The notes: generated by a model from the letters alone, not told the origin. Counted from the stretch's first letter, positions 55,330-63,998 are shown. The stretch: 64,000 bases of DNA from Paenibacillus sp. SY21-1 (GCF_005222705.1 NZ_STGF01000008.1:186001-250000), one strand, 5' to 3'. Made by a program: numbers and translations.

Positions 55330-56820
55330 TTAGTGCCCCATCATCATGGACACATCAGGCGTACCTGCTTCAGCGGCTTCTTTATTCTGCTTGGGTCTGC
55401 GAAGCAGCAAGGCGACGGCAGCGCCGACAATGGCCAATATCGCAAGCACAAGGAAGGTATGACCGTATGCGGAATAGACGACGTTTGGTCCCGGCTCCGA
55501 TGCGGCAAAATGCTTCATACGGTCTGCAAGCAGCGTGGACAACCCGGCAATGGCAAACGAAGTCATCACCTGCTGGGCTGCCGCGGTCAGCGAGGTAACA
55601 CGGCCAACAAGCTCACGCGGCGCGGATTGCATAATATGTGTATTAATAGGCATCATGCATAGACCCATACCGGCCCCAAGCATAGCTAGCGGAATCATAA
55701 TCGTAACAAGCGAAGTGTCCGAGCTTAGCTGGCTGAGTAAAAATCCGGCTGTAGAAACGATGAGCAAGCCTGTAATGACTAGCGGTCTGGCGCCCAGACG
55801 GTCGAACAGCTTGCCGCCGATCGGCATGCACAAGCCTGCCATCAGCGCTTGCGGCAGCAGAATAAGACCCGTTTGGAACGGCGTATAGCCTTTGGCAATC
55901 TGCAAGAAAATCGGTACGAGGAACAATGTGCCGAACAGCGCGATCTGAACGATCCATTGCAGCACGATTCCGCGCGTGAAATCGCTGGATTTGAATACGC
56001 GAAGCTCCAGCAGCGGCTCCTTGCGTCGTAATTCGACGATGACAAAAATAAGGAGGGCCACACCGCCCACAATAATGCCGGTCAAAGCTTCCGGGGAAGT
56101 CCAGCCGCTGCCGCCGCCGCCTTCACCGCCGCCAGCCGAGCTAACGCCGTATACAAGCATAGCGAAGGCAAGCGGAGCAAAAATCATGCCAAGAAAATCA
56201 AGCGCGGGAACATGTTTGCGTTCCACGTTCGGAAGCGTACGAATGCCGAGAATAACGGCAACAACGCCAATCGGCAAATTGATGATAAAAATCCAATGCC
56301 AGGTTACGTATTCCACGAGCCAGCCGGCCACAACCGGACCAAGAGCCGGAGCGAGCAGCATCGGAATGCCGATCATGCCCATTACGGCGCCTTGCTTGCC
56401 GGGAGGGCTCAATCTAAACGTAAACGCCATGGCGATCGGTGCCACCATTCCGCCCCCAAGCCCTTGAATGACGCGGAAAACAATCAGCTGTTCGGCCGTT
56501 GATGCCAGAGCGCACAAGGCCGAGCCTAACGTAAACATAATAATGGAGAATAAGAAAATTTGCTTGGCGCCAAATCGGTCCGACATCCAGCCGGCCAGCG
56601 GGATGACAGCCGCCTGAGCTAATGCGTAGCCAGTAATTGTCCATTGCACGAGCGTCATGGAGCTTCCGAAGTCCTCCATTAGACCCGGCATCGCCACATT
56701 CATAGCGGTACCATCCAAAATAACCATAAACATACCGACGATAATGGCGACCAAAGGGGCCAATATCGTGCGGATCGACATCTGATCGCCTGCCGCGGCG
56801 GTTTTTGCAGTTGCAGCCAT
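55330..56820 (-). CDS. MFS multidrug exporter, DHA2 (EmrB/QacA) family
   Basis: Proton-driven exporter of 496 residues with about 14 membrane helices. The helix-1 motif ILDGTAMNVAMPGL, WTITGYALAQAAVIPLAGWM with SDRFGAK, and the antiporter motif C region (APALGPVVAGWLVEY) place it in DHA2. Gly-rich loop residues (GGGEGGGGSG) lie near the middle. Good AGGAGG site on the minus strand. Divergent from a TetR gene with a perfect palindrome between, so it is probably inducible by its substrate, which is unknown. Confidence 0.94.
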   Translation of the reverse strand: MAATAKTAAAGDQMSIRTILAPLVAIIVGMFMVILDGTAMNVAMPGLMEDFGSSMTLVQWTITGYALAQAAVIPLAGWMSDRFGAKQIFLFSIIMFTLGSALCALASTAEQLIVFRVIQGLGGGMVAPIAMAFTFRLSPPGKQGAVMGMIGIPMLLAPALGPVVAGWLVEYVTWHWIFIINLPIGVVAVILGIRTLPNVERKHVPALDFLGMIFAPLAFAMLVYGVSSAGGGEGGGGSGWTSPEALTGIIVGGVALLIFVIVELRRKEPLLELRVFKSSDFTRGIVLQWIVQIALFGTLFLVPIFLQIAKGYTPFQTGLILLPQALMAGLCMPIGGKLFDRLGARPLVITGLLIVSTAGFLLSQLSSDTSLVTIMIPLAMLGAGMGLCMMPINTHIMQSAPRELVGRVTSLTAAAQQVMTSFAIAGLSTLLADRMKHFAASEPGPNVVYSAYGHTFLVLAILAIVGAAVALLLRRPKQNKEAAEAGTPDVSMMMGH

Positions 56821-56914
56821 CGTTGTATCCTCCTGCCCAAAGTTGATCGTTTGTTGTCATTGTTGACCTTCTCTTGCGAGTCGGGCTACAATGAAGAAAC
56901 GACCTTTTTTATAA

Positions 56915-56930
56915 GCGGACAATTGTCCGC
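56915..56930. promoter_or_regulatory. Palindromic operator for the TetR-family regulator
   Basis: GCGGACAATTGTCCGC is a perfect 16-bp palindrome in the divergent intergenic region. It lies just downstream of the predicted -10 box of the MFS gene, where repressor binding would block initiation. Confidence 0.8.
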
Positions 56931-56937
56931 ATTACTG

Positions 56938-56967
56938 ATATTAAACGACGCAGAAGATAAAAGTCAA
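56938..56967 (-). promoter_or_regulatory. Sigma-A promoter of the MFS exporter
   Basis: On the minus strand TTGACT and TAATAT are spaced by 18 bases. The palindromic operator starts 7 bases downstream of the -10 box. Confidence 0.65.
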
Positions 56968-57008
56968 ACGTTAATTTTGTATTTTTTTTATTGAAAGGAA
57001 CGAAGGAG

Positions 57009-57614
57009 ATGACAAATCCTGTAAGCGGCAGAACGAAGCATGAGCTGAGCAAAGCGATCCTGCACACGGCCAATTGTTTGTTTGAGGAGCATGGAGTGGA
57101 ATCGGTCAGCATGCATCAAATTGCCAAGTCTGTTGGCATCGGCCAAGGAACACTTTATCGTAGATACGCCAATAAAAGCGACCTGTGCATGGACATGATG
57201 AAGGACAATTTCGATCAATTCAAATCGCAAATCGAGAGCTTTCTGCGCTCTGATTCGCATCGACCGGTCAAGGAAAGACTCGTGCATGTTATGAAGGAAA
57301 TCATCTCTTTTATTGATAAAAAGTTTAAATGGCTGGAGGTTATCCACGCTCAAGTGAGGGTGGATCATGATAAAAAGGATTTTTTCTATTCACCGCCTTA
57401 TTTGTTTTTAAGCCGCGTCATGTCGGAGCTTTTTCATGAAGCGCTTGAACAAGAGCTGGTAAAACCGCTTGATGTGACGTACATCGTTCATTCGTTTTTT
57501 TCGATCAATTCGCCGGTGATGATCCGCCAGCTAAGGCAGGCGCACGGCTACAGCTGTGAAGAGATCCAGGACCGCTTTTGCGCGATGTTTATCGATCCGT
57601 TATTCCATGAGTAG
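57009..57614 (+). CDS. TetR/AcrR family transcriptional regulator
   Basis: A 201-residue repressor. The N-terminal helix-turn-helix (MHQIAKSVGIGQGTLYRRYA) is at about residues 32-51. The C-terminal helices form the ligand domain, which is not assignable. ATG at 57009 follows AAAGGAACGAAGGAG. TTG at 56991 is in frame but less likely. It is presumed to bind the palindrome at 56915-56930 and control the divergent exporter, and possibly itself. Confidence 0.9.
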   Translation: MTNPVSGRTKHELSKAILHTANCLFEEHGVESVSMHQIAKSVGIGQGTLYRRYANKSDLCMDMMKDNFDQFKSQIESFLRSDSHRPVKERLVHVMKEIISFIDKKFKWLEVIHAQVRVDHDKKDFFYSPPYLFLSRVMSELFHEALEQELVKPLDVTYIVHSFFSINSPVMIRQLRQAHGYSCEEIQDRFCAMFIDPLFHE

Positions 57615-57753
57615 CCGAAAAGCGGTTCATCCTCGCGATGTGGGAGTGGATTTTTCCAGTGTCCGGAAAAAGGGCTGCTGAACTTTTAGGAGCGGCATGC
57701 ACGCCATGCAGGGGCAATCTTTTGAGCTATGGATGGATTCAGTCCTCTTGTTG

Positions 57754-57762
57754 TGTTATAAT
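57754..57762 (+). promoter_or_regulatory. Extended -10 promoter of miaB
   Basis: TGTTATAAT fits TGnTATAAT about 90 bases before miaB. The -35 region is poor. The rest of the 235-base gap holds only a short TTTTTCC/GGAAAAA hairpin. Confidence 0.55.
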
Positions 57763-57849
57763 TTTTTACTGATGCTTACCAAGAACAGAAATGAAAGATA
57801 ATGAATCGAGTTTGGATTTAGGGACATCGATGCGAGGAAGTGAAACAAA

Positions 57850-59427
57850 TTGAAGGAGTCTGAATTAAAGCCTCAAAAGCCTGAAAAGGATTATTCCAAA
57901 TACTTTGATTTTAGCGACGCCAAGGTGCTTTCTCGCGATGAGAACACGACGACCTATCGCATCAAAGGCAGAATCGTCAATATAAATTCCGCGCCGGACC
58001 ATAAGCAAGAGAAAAAGCGCGGCAAAGAGGATATCGAGGTTCATTACGATTTTTCGATTCCAGAGGAGCTGCGCACGATGGGGATCGGAAAGCGCTATCT
58101 GATACAAACCTACGGCTGCCAGATGAACGAGCATGATACCGAGGTGATGCGCGGCATGTTCGAGCAGATGGGCTACGTGTCAACGGACGACCGCAAGGCT
58201 GCCGATGTCATTCTGCTGAATACGTGCGCCATTCGCGAAAACGCCGAGGACAAGGTGTTCGGCGAGCTGGGCCATTTGAAGACGCTAAAAACGGAAAAGC
58301 CTGATTTGCTGATCGGCGTTTGCGGCTGCATGTCGCAGGAGGAGTCGGTTGTCGGACGTATTTTGCAAAAGCATGCCTTCATCGATTTGCTGTTTGGCAC
58401 GCATAACATTCACAGGCTTCCGCATTTGCTGCAAAGCGCTTACTTTAGCAAGGAGCTTGTCGTCGAGGTATGGTCCAAGGAAGGCGACATCATCGAGAAC
58501 TTGCCGAAGAAGCGGGAAGGGATGCGCGCCTGGGTTAACATTATGTACGGTTGCGACAAGTTCTGCACGTACTGCATCGTGCCGTATACGCGCGGCAAAG
58601 AGCGCAGCCGCAGGCCAGAGGATGTCATAGCCGAGGTAAGAGAGCTTGCCCGCCAAGGCTTTAAGGAAGTGACGCTGCTTGGCCAGAACGTGAACGCTTA
58701 CGGCAAGGATTTTGAAGACATTCAATATCGCTTTGGCGATTTGATGGCCGATATGTCCAAAATCGATATCCCGCGCGTTCGGTTTATGACGAGCCATCCC
58801 CGTGATTTTGACGATCACCTGATCGAGGTGCTTGCAACGCGAGGCAATCTGGTGGAGCATATCCATTTGCCGGTGCAGTCGGGCAGCACGGAAATTTTGA
58901 AACGCATGAGCCGTAAATATACGCGTGAAGCCTTCCTGACCTTATCGGATAAAATCAAGGCTGCCATTCCGGATGTCATGCTGACGTCGGACATTATCGT
59001 AGGCTTCCCTGGCGAGACGGATGAGCAGTTCGAGGATACGTTGACGCTTGTCAAGGAAGTAGGCTTTGATTTTGCTTATTCGTTTATCTATTCGCCGCGA
59101 GAGGGCACGCCTGCCGCAGGTATGGAGGACAACGTGCCGCTGGAAGTGAAGAAGGCCAGGCTGCAGCGTCTAAACGATCTTCTGGCTGCCAATGCTAGAG
59201 AGAAGAATGAGCAGCTGCGAGGCCAAATCGTCGAGGTGCTGATCGAAGGCGAAAGTAAAAACAACGCCTCGGTGCTATCGGGCCGTACCCGTACGAACAA
59301 GCTTGTCCATCTGGAAGGGCCGAAGGAATGGATAGGAAGCTTTATTCAGGCCAGAGTGACCGAGGCGCAAACCTGGTATATCAAGGCTGAAGCGCTGGAG
59401 AAGCCGGCTCAGGAAGCGGCTGTATAA
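57850..59427 (+). CDS. miaB: tRNA-2-methylthio-N6-dimethylallyladenosine synthase
   Basis: Radical SAM methylthiotransferase modifying A37 of tRNAs. After a 75-residue N-terminal extension typical of Firmicutes come the three cluster Cys ([30 protein letters not shown]), the radical SAM motif CDKFCTYC with [11 protein letters not shown], and a C-terminal TRAM domain. Its 525 residues are normal. TTG start at 57850. Followed by ricA as in B. subtilis, but the tdh-kbl genes found before it there are absent here. Confidence 0.97.
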   Translation: MKESELKPQKPEKDYSKYFDFSDAKVLSRDENTTTYRIKGRIVNINSAPDHKQEKKRGKEDIEVHYDFSIPEELRTMGIGKRYLIQTYGCQMNEHDTEVMRGMFEQMGYVSTDDRKAADVILLNTCAIRENAEDKVFGELGHLKTLKTEKPDLLIGVCGCMSQEESVVGRILQKHAFIDLLFGTHNIHRLPHLLQSAYFSKELVVEVWSKEGDIIENLPKKREGMRAWVNIMYGCDKFCTYCIVPYTRGKERSRRPEDVIAEVRELARQGFKEVTLLGQNVNAYGKDFEDIQYRFGDLMADMSKIDIPRVRFMTSHPRDFDDHLIEVLATRGNLVEHIHLPVQSGSTEILKRMSRKYTREAFLTLSDKIKAAIPDVMLTSDIIVGFPGETDEQFEDTLTLVKEVGFDFAYSFIYSPREGTPAAGMEDNVPLEVKKARLQRLNDLLAANAREKNEQLRGQIVEVLIEGESKNNASVLSGRTRTNKLVHLEGPKEWIGSFIQARVTEAQTWYIKAEALEKPAQEAAV

Positions 59428-59478
59428 CAGCCATTTGCATAACAAGCGAGTACAGATCGAGATTAGGAGAGATGAACG

Positions 59479-59979
59479 ATGGCGGAGCAACAAGCGGGAA
59501 CGGTGCAGGCAGACCAGCACGACCATGATCACGATCATTCGCATGGCGGCGGCTGCGGTGTTCCGAGCTACGAGATTAGAGATTTAATCGTCAAAGAGGA
59601 TGTTCAGAAAAAAGCAAAGGAATTGGCCGAGCTTATTTACCAATCGGCGGAAGTGCAGCACTATCGCAGGGCTGAGAAGCAAATTAACGGAAACGAGCGC
59701 ATTCAGCAGCTTATCGGCCTGATCAAGAAAAAGCAGAAGGAACTTGTAGCGTTTGAAACGACCTTCAAAAATGCCGATATGGTCAAAAAAATTGAAAACG
59801 AAATGAATGAGCTGCAAGAGGAGCTTGACGGCATCCCAATCGTTTCTGAATTTCAGCAAAGCCAGTCGGACATCAACTATTTATTGCAGATGGTTGTATC
59901 GATCGTACGCGAGACGGTTGCCGAGAAGATCAATGTCGAGGATGCCGCAGCACCTGAGCCTGAGGAGTGCATCGAGTAA
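59479..59979 (+). CDS. ricA: RicA/YmcA family RNA-maturation and biofilm regulator
   Basis: YlbF/YmcA family protein, a subunit of the Ric (Y) complex that works with RNase Y on mRNA maturation. The helical core (RAEKQINGNERIQQLIGLIK, IPIVSEFQQSQSDINYLLQ) spans about residues 35-150. The N-terminus carries an unusual His/Asp-rich stretch (HDHDHDHSHGGGCG, residues 14-27) not seen in the B. subtilis protein. Only two Cys are present (about residues 26 and 164), which matters because Ric proteins hold iron-sulphur clusters. Length 166. Confidence 0.9.
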   Translation: MAEQQAGTVQADQHDHDHDHSHGGGCGVPSYEIRDLIVKEDVQKKAKELAELIYQSAEVQHYRRAEKQINGNERIQQLIGLIKKKQKELVAFETTFKNADMVKKIENEMNELQEELDGIPIVSEFQQSQSDINYLLQMVVSIVRETVAEKINVEDAAAPEPEECIE

Positions 59980-60041
59980 AAGCGCGCTTTTTCCGGGCCG
60001 ACACGTTAAGATGCCGGTGCTAAAGCTTGGATCGCATCTAT

Positions 60042-60100
60042 AAAAAAGCCGTAATCTCCGCATGCCGCTAATTGGCGACTGCTGAATTACGGTTTTTTTT
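60042..60100 (+). terminator. Terminator of miaB-ricA
   Basis: CCGTAAT (60049-60055) pairs with ATTACGG (60086-60092), flanked by an A-run before and eight T after. Likely bidirectional, with a 30-base loop. Confidence 0.8.
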
Positions 60101-60123
60101 GCAAATTTGATTGCTTGCGTTTA

Positions 60124-60283
60124 TGGCGTGTCTGAAAACCCGTTCGGTGGAACCTTTCACCGCCTTTTCCCCCCTGCTTCGTTCCGTTTGCTTGATGTAC
60201 CCCCGGCACACCTTCACAAACGCGCCTTGCATGGAACGAAAATTCGGCAAAATGTGCGGTCCTCAGCGTTCTCAGACACGCCC
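60124..60283. mobile_element. MITE-like element, 160 bp, TA target duplication
   Basis: Terminal inverted repeats share GGCGTGTCTGA perfectly (60125-60135 and 60272-60282) and continue with mismatches through AAC.C. Both ends are flanked by TA (60122-60123 and 60284-60285). The interior has no ORF but holds sub-terminal inverted repeats TTCGTTCC (60178-60185) with GGAACGAA (60233-60240), and a CGGTG/CACCG hairpin. The layout is that of a non-autonomous IS630/Tc1-mariner-type element. Confidence 0.65.
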
Positions 60284-60287
60284 TAGA

Positions 60288-60336
60288 AACGTTGTTTCCC
60301 TGTTATGATAAGGAGAAGAAACAACGTTCTTTTTCT
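60288..60336 (+). terminator. Second hairpin terminator near the MITE-like element
   Basis: AACGTTGTTTC (60288-60298) pairs perfectly with GAAACAACGTT (60318-60328), followed by CTTTTTC. On the plus strand no gene precedes it other than ricA, which already has a terminator. The remaining bases up to bioY (60337-60419) hold nothing I recognise. Confidence 0.6.
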
Positions 60337-60419
60337 ATTGCAGCTTGTTTTTTTCGACTTGTATTATGTCCATGAGCTTGTTGTGCTAATTACGCGCAAG
60401 TTTACGCCGCTGGGGTTCA

Positions 60420-61046
60420 TCACTCGGTGACTGTTGACGTTTGCTCGGAAGAACGCCGGTTTTTCATTGACGCCCGCAAATGAACGATATAAGGTGTTAA
60501 TGAAGTTGCGATTGCGGCGCCCGCGAACGATTTCAAGGCATCACCCGGGATAAAAGGATAAAAGCCCGCTGCAAGCCCTTTTCCAAGCGACATATCATAG
60601 GAATGCATAAGCCAAGGAACGCCGGTAACATACGCAAGCAAAGAACTGAACAGCTCAAATAGGATAAAAAAGACGATAAAAGCCAGCATTTTGTTGCCCT
60701 TCCATTTGCCGCTCCGCAAAAAATAGCCAACGGCGAGACTGAGTGCCAACGCGCAGAAAGGAAAGGCAATAATATAGCCGCCAGTCGGACCTGTTAAATG
60801 GACGAAGCCTGCTCCGCCGCCGATCAAAGGCAAGCCGATCAGGGTCAATACAATAACGACGAAAATACTTGCGAACGCATGACGGGGCGGCAAAAACAAG
60901 CCGGCCAAGCCGACACTTAACGTTTGCAGCGTGATAGGGACGGCCGATGCGCCGAGCTTAAACGAGATGGTGCTCATAAAAACAAAGAGCGCCGCGAACA
61001 AAGCGATAAATACAAGCGAACGAATAGACGGACCGGACATAATCAT
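60420..61046 (-). CDS. bioY: Biotin ECF transporter S component BioY
   Basis: Membrane-embedded biotin-binding subunit of 208 residues with about six helices. PITLQTLSVGLAGLFLPPRH, LIGLPLIGGGAGFVHLTGPT with GGYI, and the FIPGDALKSFAGA block are BioY signatures. AAGGAG precedes the ATG on the minus strand. The promoter region contains a perfect BirA operator shared with the divergent ECF energising genes, so uptake is repressed when biotin is plentiful. Confidence 0.96.
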   Translation of the reverse strand: MIMSGPSIRSLVFIALFAALFVFMSTISFKLGASAVPITLQTLSVGLAGLFLPPRHAFASIFVVIVLTLIGLPLIGGGAGFVHLTGPTGGYIIAFPFCALALSLAVGYFLRSGKWKGNKMLAFIVFFILFELFSSLLAYVTGVPWLMHSYDMSLGKGLAAGFYPFIPGDALKSFAGAAIATSLTPYIVHLRASMKNRRSSEQTSTVTE

Positions 61047-61065
61047 ACGACTCCTTTATAGTAGG

Positions 61066-61094
61066 TTGCTATTTATTTGTTAACCAATTATATT
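61066..61094 (+). promoter_or_regulatory. Sigma-A promoter of the ECF genes
   Basis: TTGCTA and TATATT are spaced by 17 bases. On the opposite strand a TATAAT (61087-61092 on plus) could be the bioY -10 box. Both overlap the BirA operator. Confidence 0.6.
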
Positions 61095-61110
61095 AAATAC
61101 AGGTTAACAA
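61077..61110. promoter_or_regulatory. BirA operator between bioY and the ECF genes
   Basis: TTGTTAACC (61077-61085) and GGTTAACAA (61102-61110) are perfect inverted halves separated by 16 bases, the classic Firmicute BirA box. It controls both divergent units. Confidence 0.93.
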
Positions 61111-61163
61111 AACGAATTCTAGCACAGCGAGAGCGTTTGTGGAAGAGGTTGGGGGAATTTTTT

Positions 61164-62012
61164 TTGAATGGGCATGTACTGGTTCAATTGGATGGATTGA
61201 CGATAAGGCCTTTTGGCGTGGAGGACGACAGGCCGGAACCCATAGTCAGGGAGGTTACGCTGGAGTTACGGAGCGGGGAATGGGTTACGCTGATCGGCAG
61301 CAACGGAAGCGGCAAAAGCACGCTGGCCAAAGCGATAGCGGGCTGGAAGCTGGAAGGGGCCAGCGGCAGGCGGCAAGGCGAACTGATACGTTCCATGGGC
61401 GGGAAGCCAGCGCCTATCGTGCTGCAGCGACCGGAGGCTGCACTAATAGGAGCGACGCCATGGGAGGACGTTGTGCTCCTTCTGGAGCAAAATGAGCAAG
61501 AGGCAAGCACGATTATTGAGGAAGCGGAGCGGGCGCTGGCTCTTGCGGGGCTCGGTGAAAGGATGCATCAGCCGCTTGCGACGTTATCGGGAGGGCAGAA
61601 GCAGCTGGTCGCTATTGCGGGCTGTCTTGCGCTGCGCTCGCCGCTGCTGGTGCTGGACGAGGCGACGGCGATGCTTGATCCGGATGCTTCGGCCGATGTG
61701 CTCGGACGGGTGCGCGAGCTGTGGAGGCAAGGGGTTGCGGTGCTGTGGATTACGCAGCGGCTTGATGAGCTTGAGGGCTCTGAACGGCTGCTTGCGATGG
61801 AGAACGGACGCATCGTATACGATGGCCGCACGGAGCAGTGGTATGAGCGAAAGCCCAAACATCCGGGCAGCAGTTGTTGTGAGCGGATGGGCTTTACAGC
61901 TCCTTATGCAGTGCAAGTAGCTTGGGAGCTTGAGGAGCAGGGCATTCGCTTAAGGCCGCTGCCTTGTACGCCTGAATCGCTTGCGGAGGCGGTGAGCAAG
62001 TATGAGCCATGA
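61164..62012 (+). CDS. ECF transporter ATP-binding protein
   Basis: ABC ATPase of the energy-coupling factor type. Walker A GSNGSGKST, Q-loop region VLQRPEAALIGATPWEDV, signature LSGGQKQ and Walker B LLVLDEATAMLD are present. The switch position reads WITQRLDEL, Gln instead of His, so this ATP site may be impaired. TTG at 61164 behind GGGGGAA gives 282 residues. The open frame to 61077 would begin inside the BirA box. It overlaps the next gene by 11 bases. With bioY it should form a biotin importer. Confidence 0.92.
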   Translation: MNGHVLVQLDGLTIRPFGVEDDRPEPIVREVTLELRSGEWVTLIGSNGSGKSTLAKAIAGWKLEGASGRRQGELIRSMGGKPAPIVLQRPEAALIGATPWEDVVLLLEQNEQEASTIIEEAERALALAGLGERMHQPLATLSGGQKQLVAIAGCLALRSPLLVLDEATAMLDPDASADVLGRVRELWRQGVAVLWITQRLDELEGSERLLAMENGRIVYDGRTEQWYERKPKHPGSSCCERMGFTAPYAVQVAWELEEQGIRLRPLPCTPESLAEAVSKYEP

Positions 62013-63915
62013 TTGGCTGCTCCAAAAAGTATCGGCAGGACAAGGAAAAACGCTTCTCATTCAACAGGCGGCCGTCTGCTTCCAAGCGGGCAGCATTACG
62101 CTTGTTATAGGCCGCAACGGCGCAGGCAAATCGACATTGCTGGAAACGATGGCTGGCTTGCGCCCCCTTGCCGGCTGCGAAGTGCTGCTCGGTGGAGAGC
62201 CTTTGTGGCTAACCGGTAAGCGCAAGCCGAGACTTAATTCCGAGGTCGCCTTGCGATTTGGCATTTCGCTCCAAAGCTCGGAGTCGCAGTGGTTTGCGGC
62301 CACTGTACGCGAGGAGCTGGCCTATTCGTTAAAGCCGTATCGAGTGGATGCGGATGAGGCGAATCGGCGGAGCATCGAGGCGATGGCTGAAGCCGGCTTG
62401 TCGTCTGACCTGCTGGAGCGCGAGCCGTGGTCGCTGAGCGGCGGCCAGCAGCGCAAGCTGTCGCTCGCATGCCTGCTTGCCTGCCAACCCGAGTGGCTTC
62501 TGCTTGACGAGCCTACGGCAGGTCTGGATACGGATGGCGTGGATAACTTGCTTCGGCTGCTGCAAGCGCACCGCGCAGAGGGCAAGGGGGCGATCATCGT
62601 CACCCATGACCTTGATTCACTGCTGCCGCTCGCCGATGCGATTGTTCAAATCGACGCTGGCGTTGTTTCGGCTGTGCCGGGAGGCGGCTTGCTTGGAGCG
62701 GAGGGGAGCGATGTAGCCGCGCTGCGGGAAGGGGAAGAAGCGGATAGTGGACCAACTGCGGTGCGGGATGCGGAAGAAGCGGATAGTGGACCAGCCGCGC
62801 TGCGGGATGCGGAGGCGGTAGGGGGAGCACTGACCGCGCTGAGAGAAGGGGCAGAGGAGGATGCGCAATCCGCCGCCTCCTCTGCCGGGTCCGGCAGCAT
62901 GACACGGCTGCCGGAGGCCCATCGCGCGCTGGCCTTGCTGCGCGCCAAGGCGGCTCTGCCGCCCGATGCCCCGCCCGCAGATCGCGGCGGGGCTCCATGG
63001 CCGGCGCCGCGCGACCTAGCCGCGGCGCTGGCCACCCAGCTTGCGCGGCGCGAGCGCGCGCAAGAGGGCTGCGGCGCGCGTCAGATCGCGCCGCAAAAAA
63101 GCCGCCGGGCGGAGCAGCCGGCGGCAAAAAGCGACGGCAGCCGGAGCCTGCACTCGGCTGCCAAACAAGCTCCGGGAAGCGTGTCCCCGGAGCGCTATGA
63201 TCCCCGCATGCTGCTCGTAGCCTTTTTATTGCTGTCAACAGGCATATTTGCGGGGAACAGCCTGGCCGCGCTTGCCGTGGCCGCTGTTGCGATTGTACTG
63301 CTGCTGCTGCCATATCTCAGGCTGCTGAAGCCGTGGCTTCGGTTATTTCGAGCTTACGGCCTCATGCTGGCGCTGTTTTGCCTCATTGGGGGCATCGAGC
63401 TGTCGCCGCTTTCGTTCGATGGGGCTCGGGCGCTTCCCATTGCAATCCGCTTCGGAAAGCTTTTGCTCGCAATGCTGCTGGCGATGCCGATGCTTCATTT
63501 AGTAACGCCGATGCGCTTGCAGCGAGGGCTGGAGCAAACCTTTGGCTGGCTGGCCCGCTATAAAGTGCCGGTTCATTCTTTTGCGCTGCTAATTACGCTT
63601 ATTTTCAGGTTTATACCGCTGCTGGCTGCGGAATGGGGAAGGTTCTCGAAGCTTGCGCATGCGCGAGGCAAGGCTTCTTCGCCAACAGGCATTATTCCGC
63701 TGCGCATGATCGTTCCGCTGCTTATTCCCTATGTGCGATCCATTCTGCGCATGGCGGAGGAGATGTCGGATGCTCTGGAGGCCAGAGGCTTCAGCTACGT
63801 GAAACAAAAGCCGGTGTACGCCTTTCGGCTGCGGTTTGGCCCAGCGGATTTCCAACTGTTCATGCTCGCTATTGGCGTTACGGCGGGGCTTTGGCTGGCT
63901 TCATCTTTTCTATAG
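62002..63915 (+). CDS. Fusion of ECF ATPase and EcfT transmembrane component
   Basis: A 637-residue two-part protein. Residues 1-230 are a complete ABC ATPase (GRNGAGKST, LSGGQQRK, WLLLDEPTAGLD, switch His in IIVTHDLDS). Residues about 240-400 form an Ala/Arg/Glu-rich linker with four 13-residue tandem repeats. Residues about 403-637 are an EcfT domain with several helices and the two ATPase-coupling ARG motifs (AHARGKAS and EARGFS). The frame is continuous, so this is one polypeptide. It probably completes a BirA-regulated BioMNY-like biotin transporter. Confidence 0.9.
   Translation: MSHDWLLQKVSAGQGKTLLIQQAAVCFQAGSITLVIGRNGAGKSTLLETMAGLRPLAGCEVLLGGEPLWLTGKRKPRLNSEVALRFGISLQSSESQWFAATVREELAYSLKPYRVDADEANRRSIEAMAEAGLSSDLLEREPWSLSGGQQRKLSLACLLACQPEWLLLDEPTAGLDTDGVDNLLRLLQAHRAEGKGAIIVTHDLDSLLPLADAIVQIDAGVVSAVPGGGLLGAEGSDVAALREGEEADSGPTAVRDAEEADSGPAALRDAEAVGGALTALREGAEEDAQSAASSAGSGSMTRLPEAHRALALLRAKAALPPDAPPADRGGAPWPAPRDLAAALATQLARRERAQEGCGARQIAPQKSRRAEQPAAKSDGSRSLHSAAKQAPGSVSPERYDPRMLLVAFLLLSTGIFAGNSLAALAVAAVAIVLLLLPYLRLLKPWLRLFRAYGLMLALFCLIGGIELSPLSFDGARALPIAIRFGKLLLAMLLAMPMLHLVTPMRLQRGLEQTFGWLARYKVPVHSFALLITLIFRFIPLLAAEWGRFSKLAHARGKASSPTGIIPLRMIVPLLIPYVRSILRMAEEMSDALEARGFSYVKQKPVYAFRLRFGPADFQLFMLAIGVTAGLWLASSFL
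62719..62874 (+). repeat. Four 39-bp tandem repeats encoding 13-residue units
   Basis: The units read ALREGEEADSGPT, AVRDAEEADSGPA, ALRDAEAVGGALT and ALREGAEEDAQSA. A stretch of 21 bases is identical between units one and two, 39 bases apart (starting at 62734 and 62773). They lie in the linker of the ATPase-EcfT fusion. Confidence 0.85.
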
Positions 63916-63957
63916 TACAAAATGTGGCTGCACCAATCGTAAGCTCTCGTTTCAATA

Positions 63958-63998
63958 AGGGCTGGACCGACGATGTTCCGTTGGGCCAGCCCTATAAT
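63958..63998. terminator. Terminator-like hairpin at the window end
   Basis: AGGGCTGG (63958-63965) pairs with CCAGCCCT (63986-63993), followed by ATAATAT. It could end the ECF operon or a convergent gene beyond the window. Confidence 0.55.
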
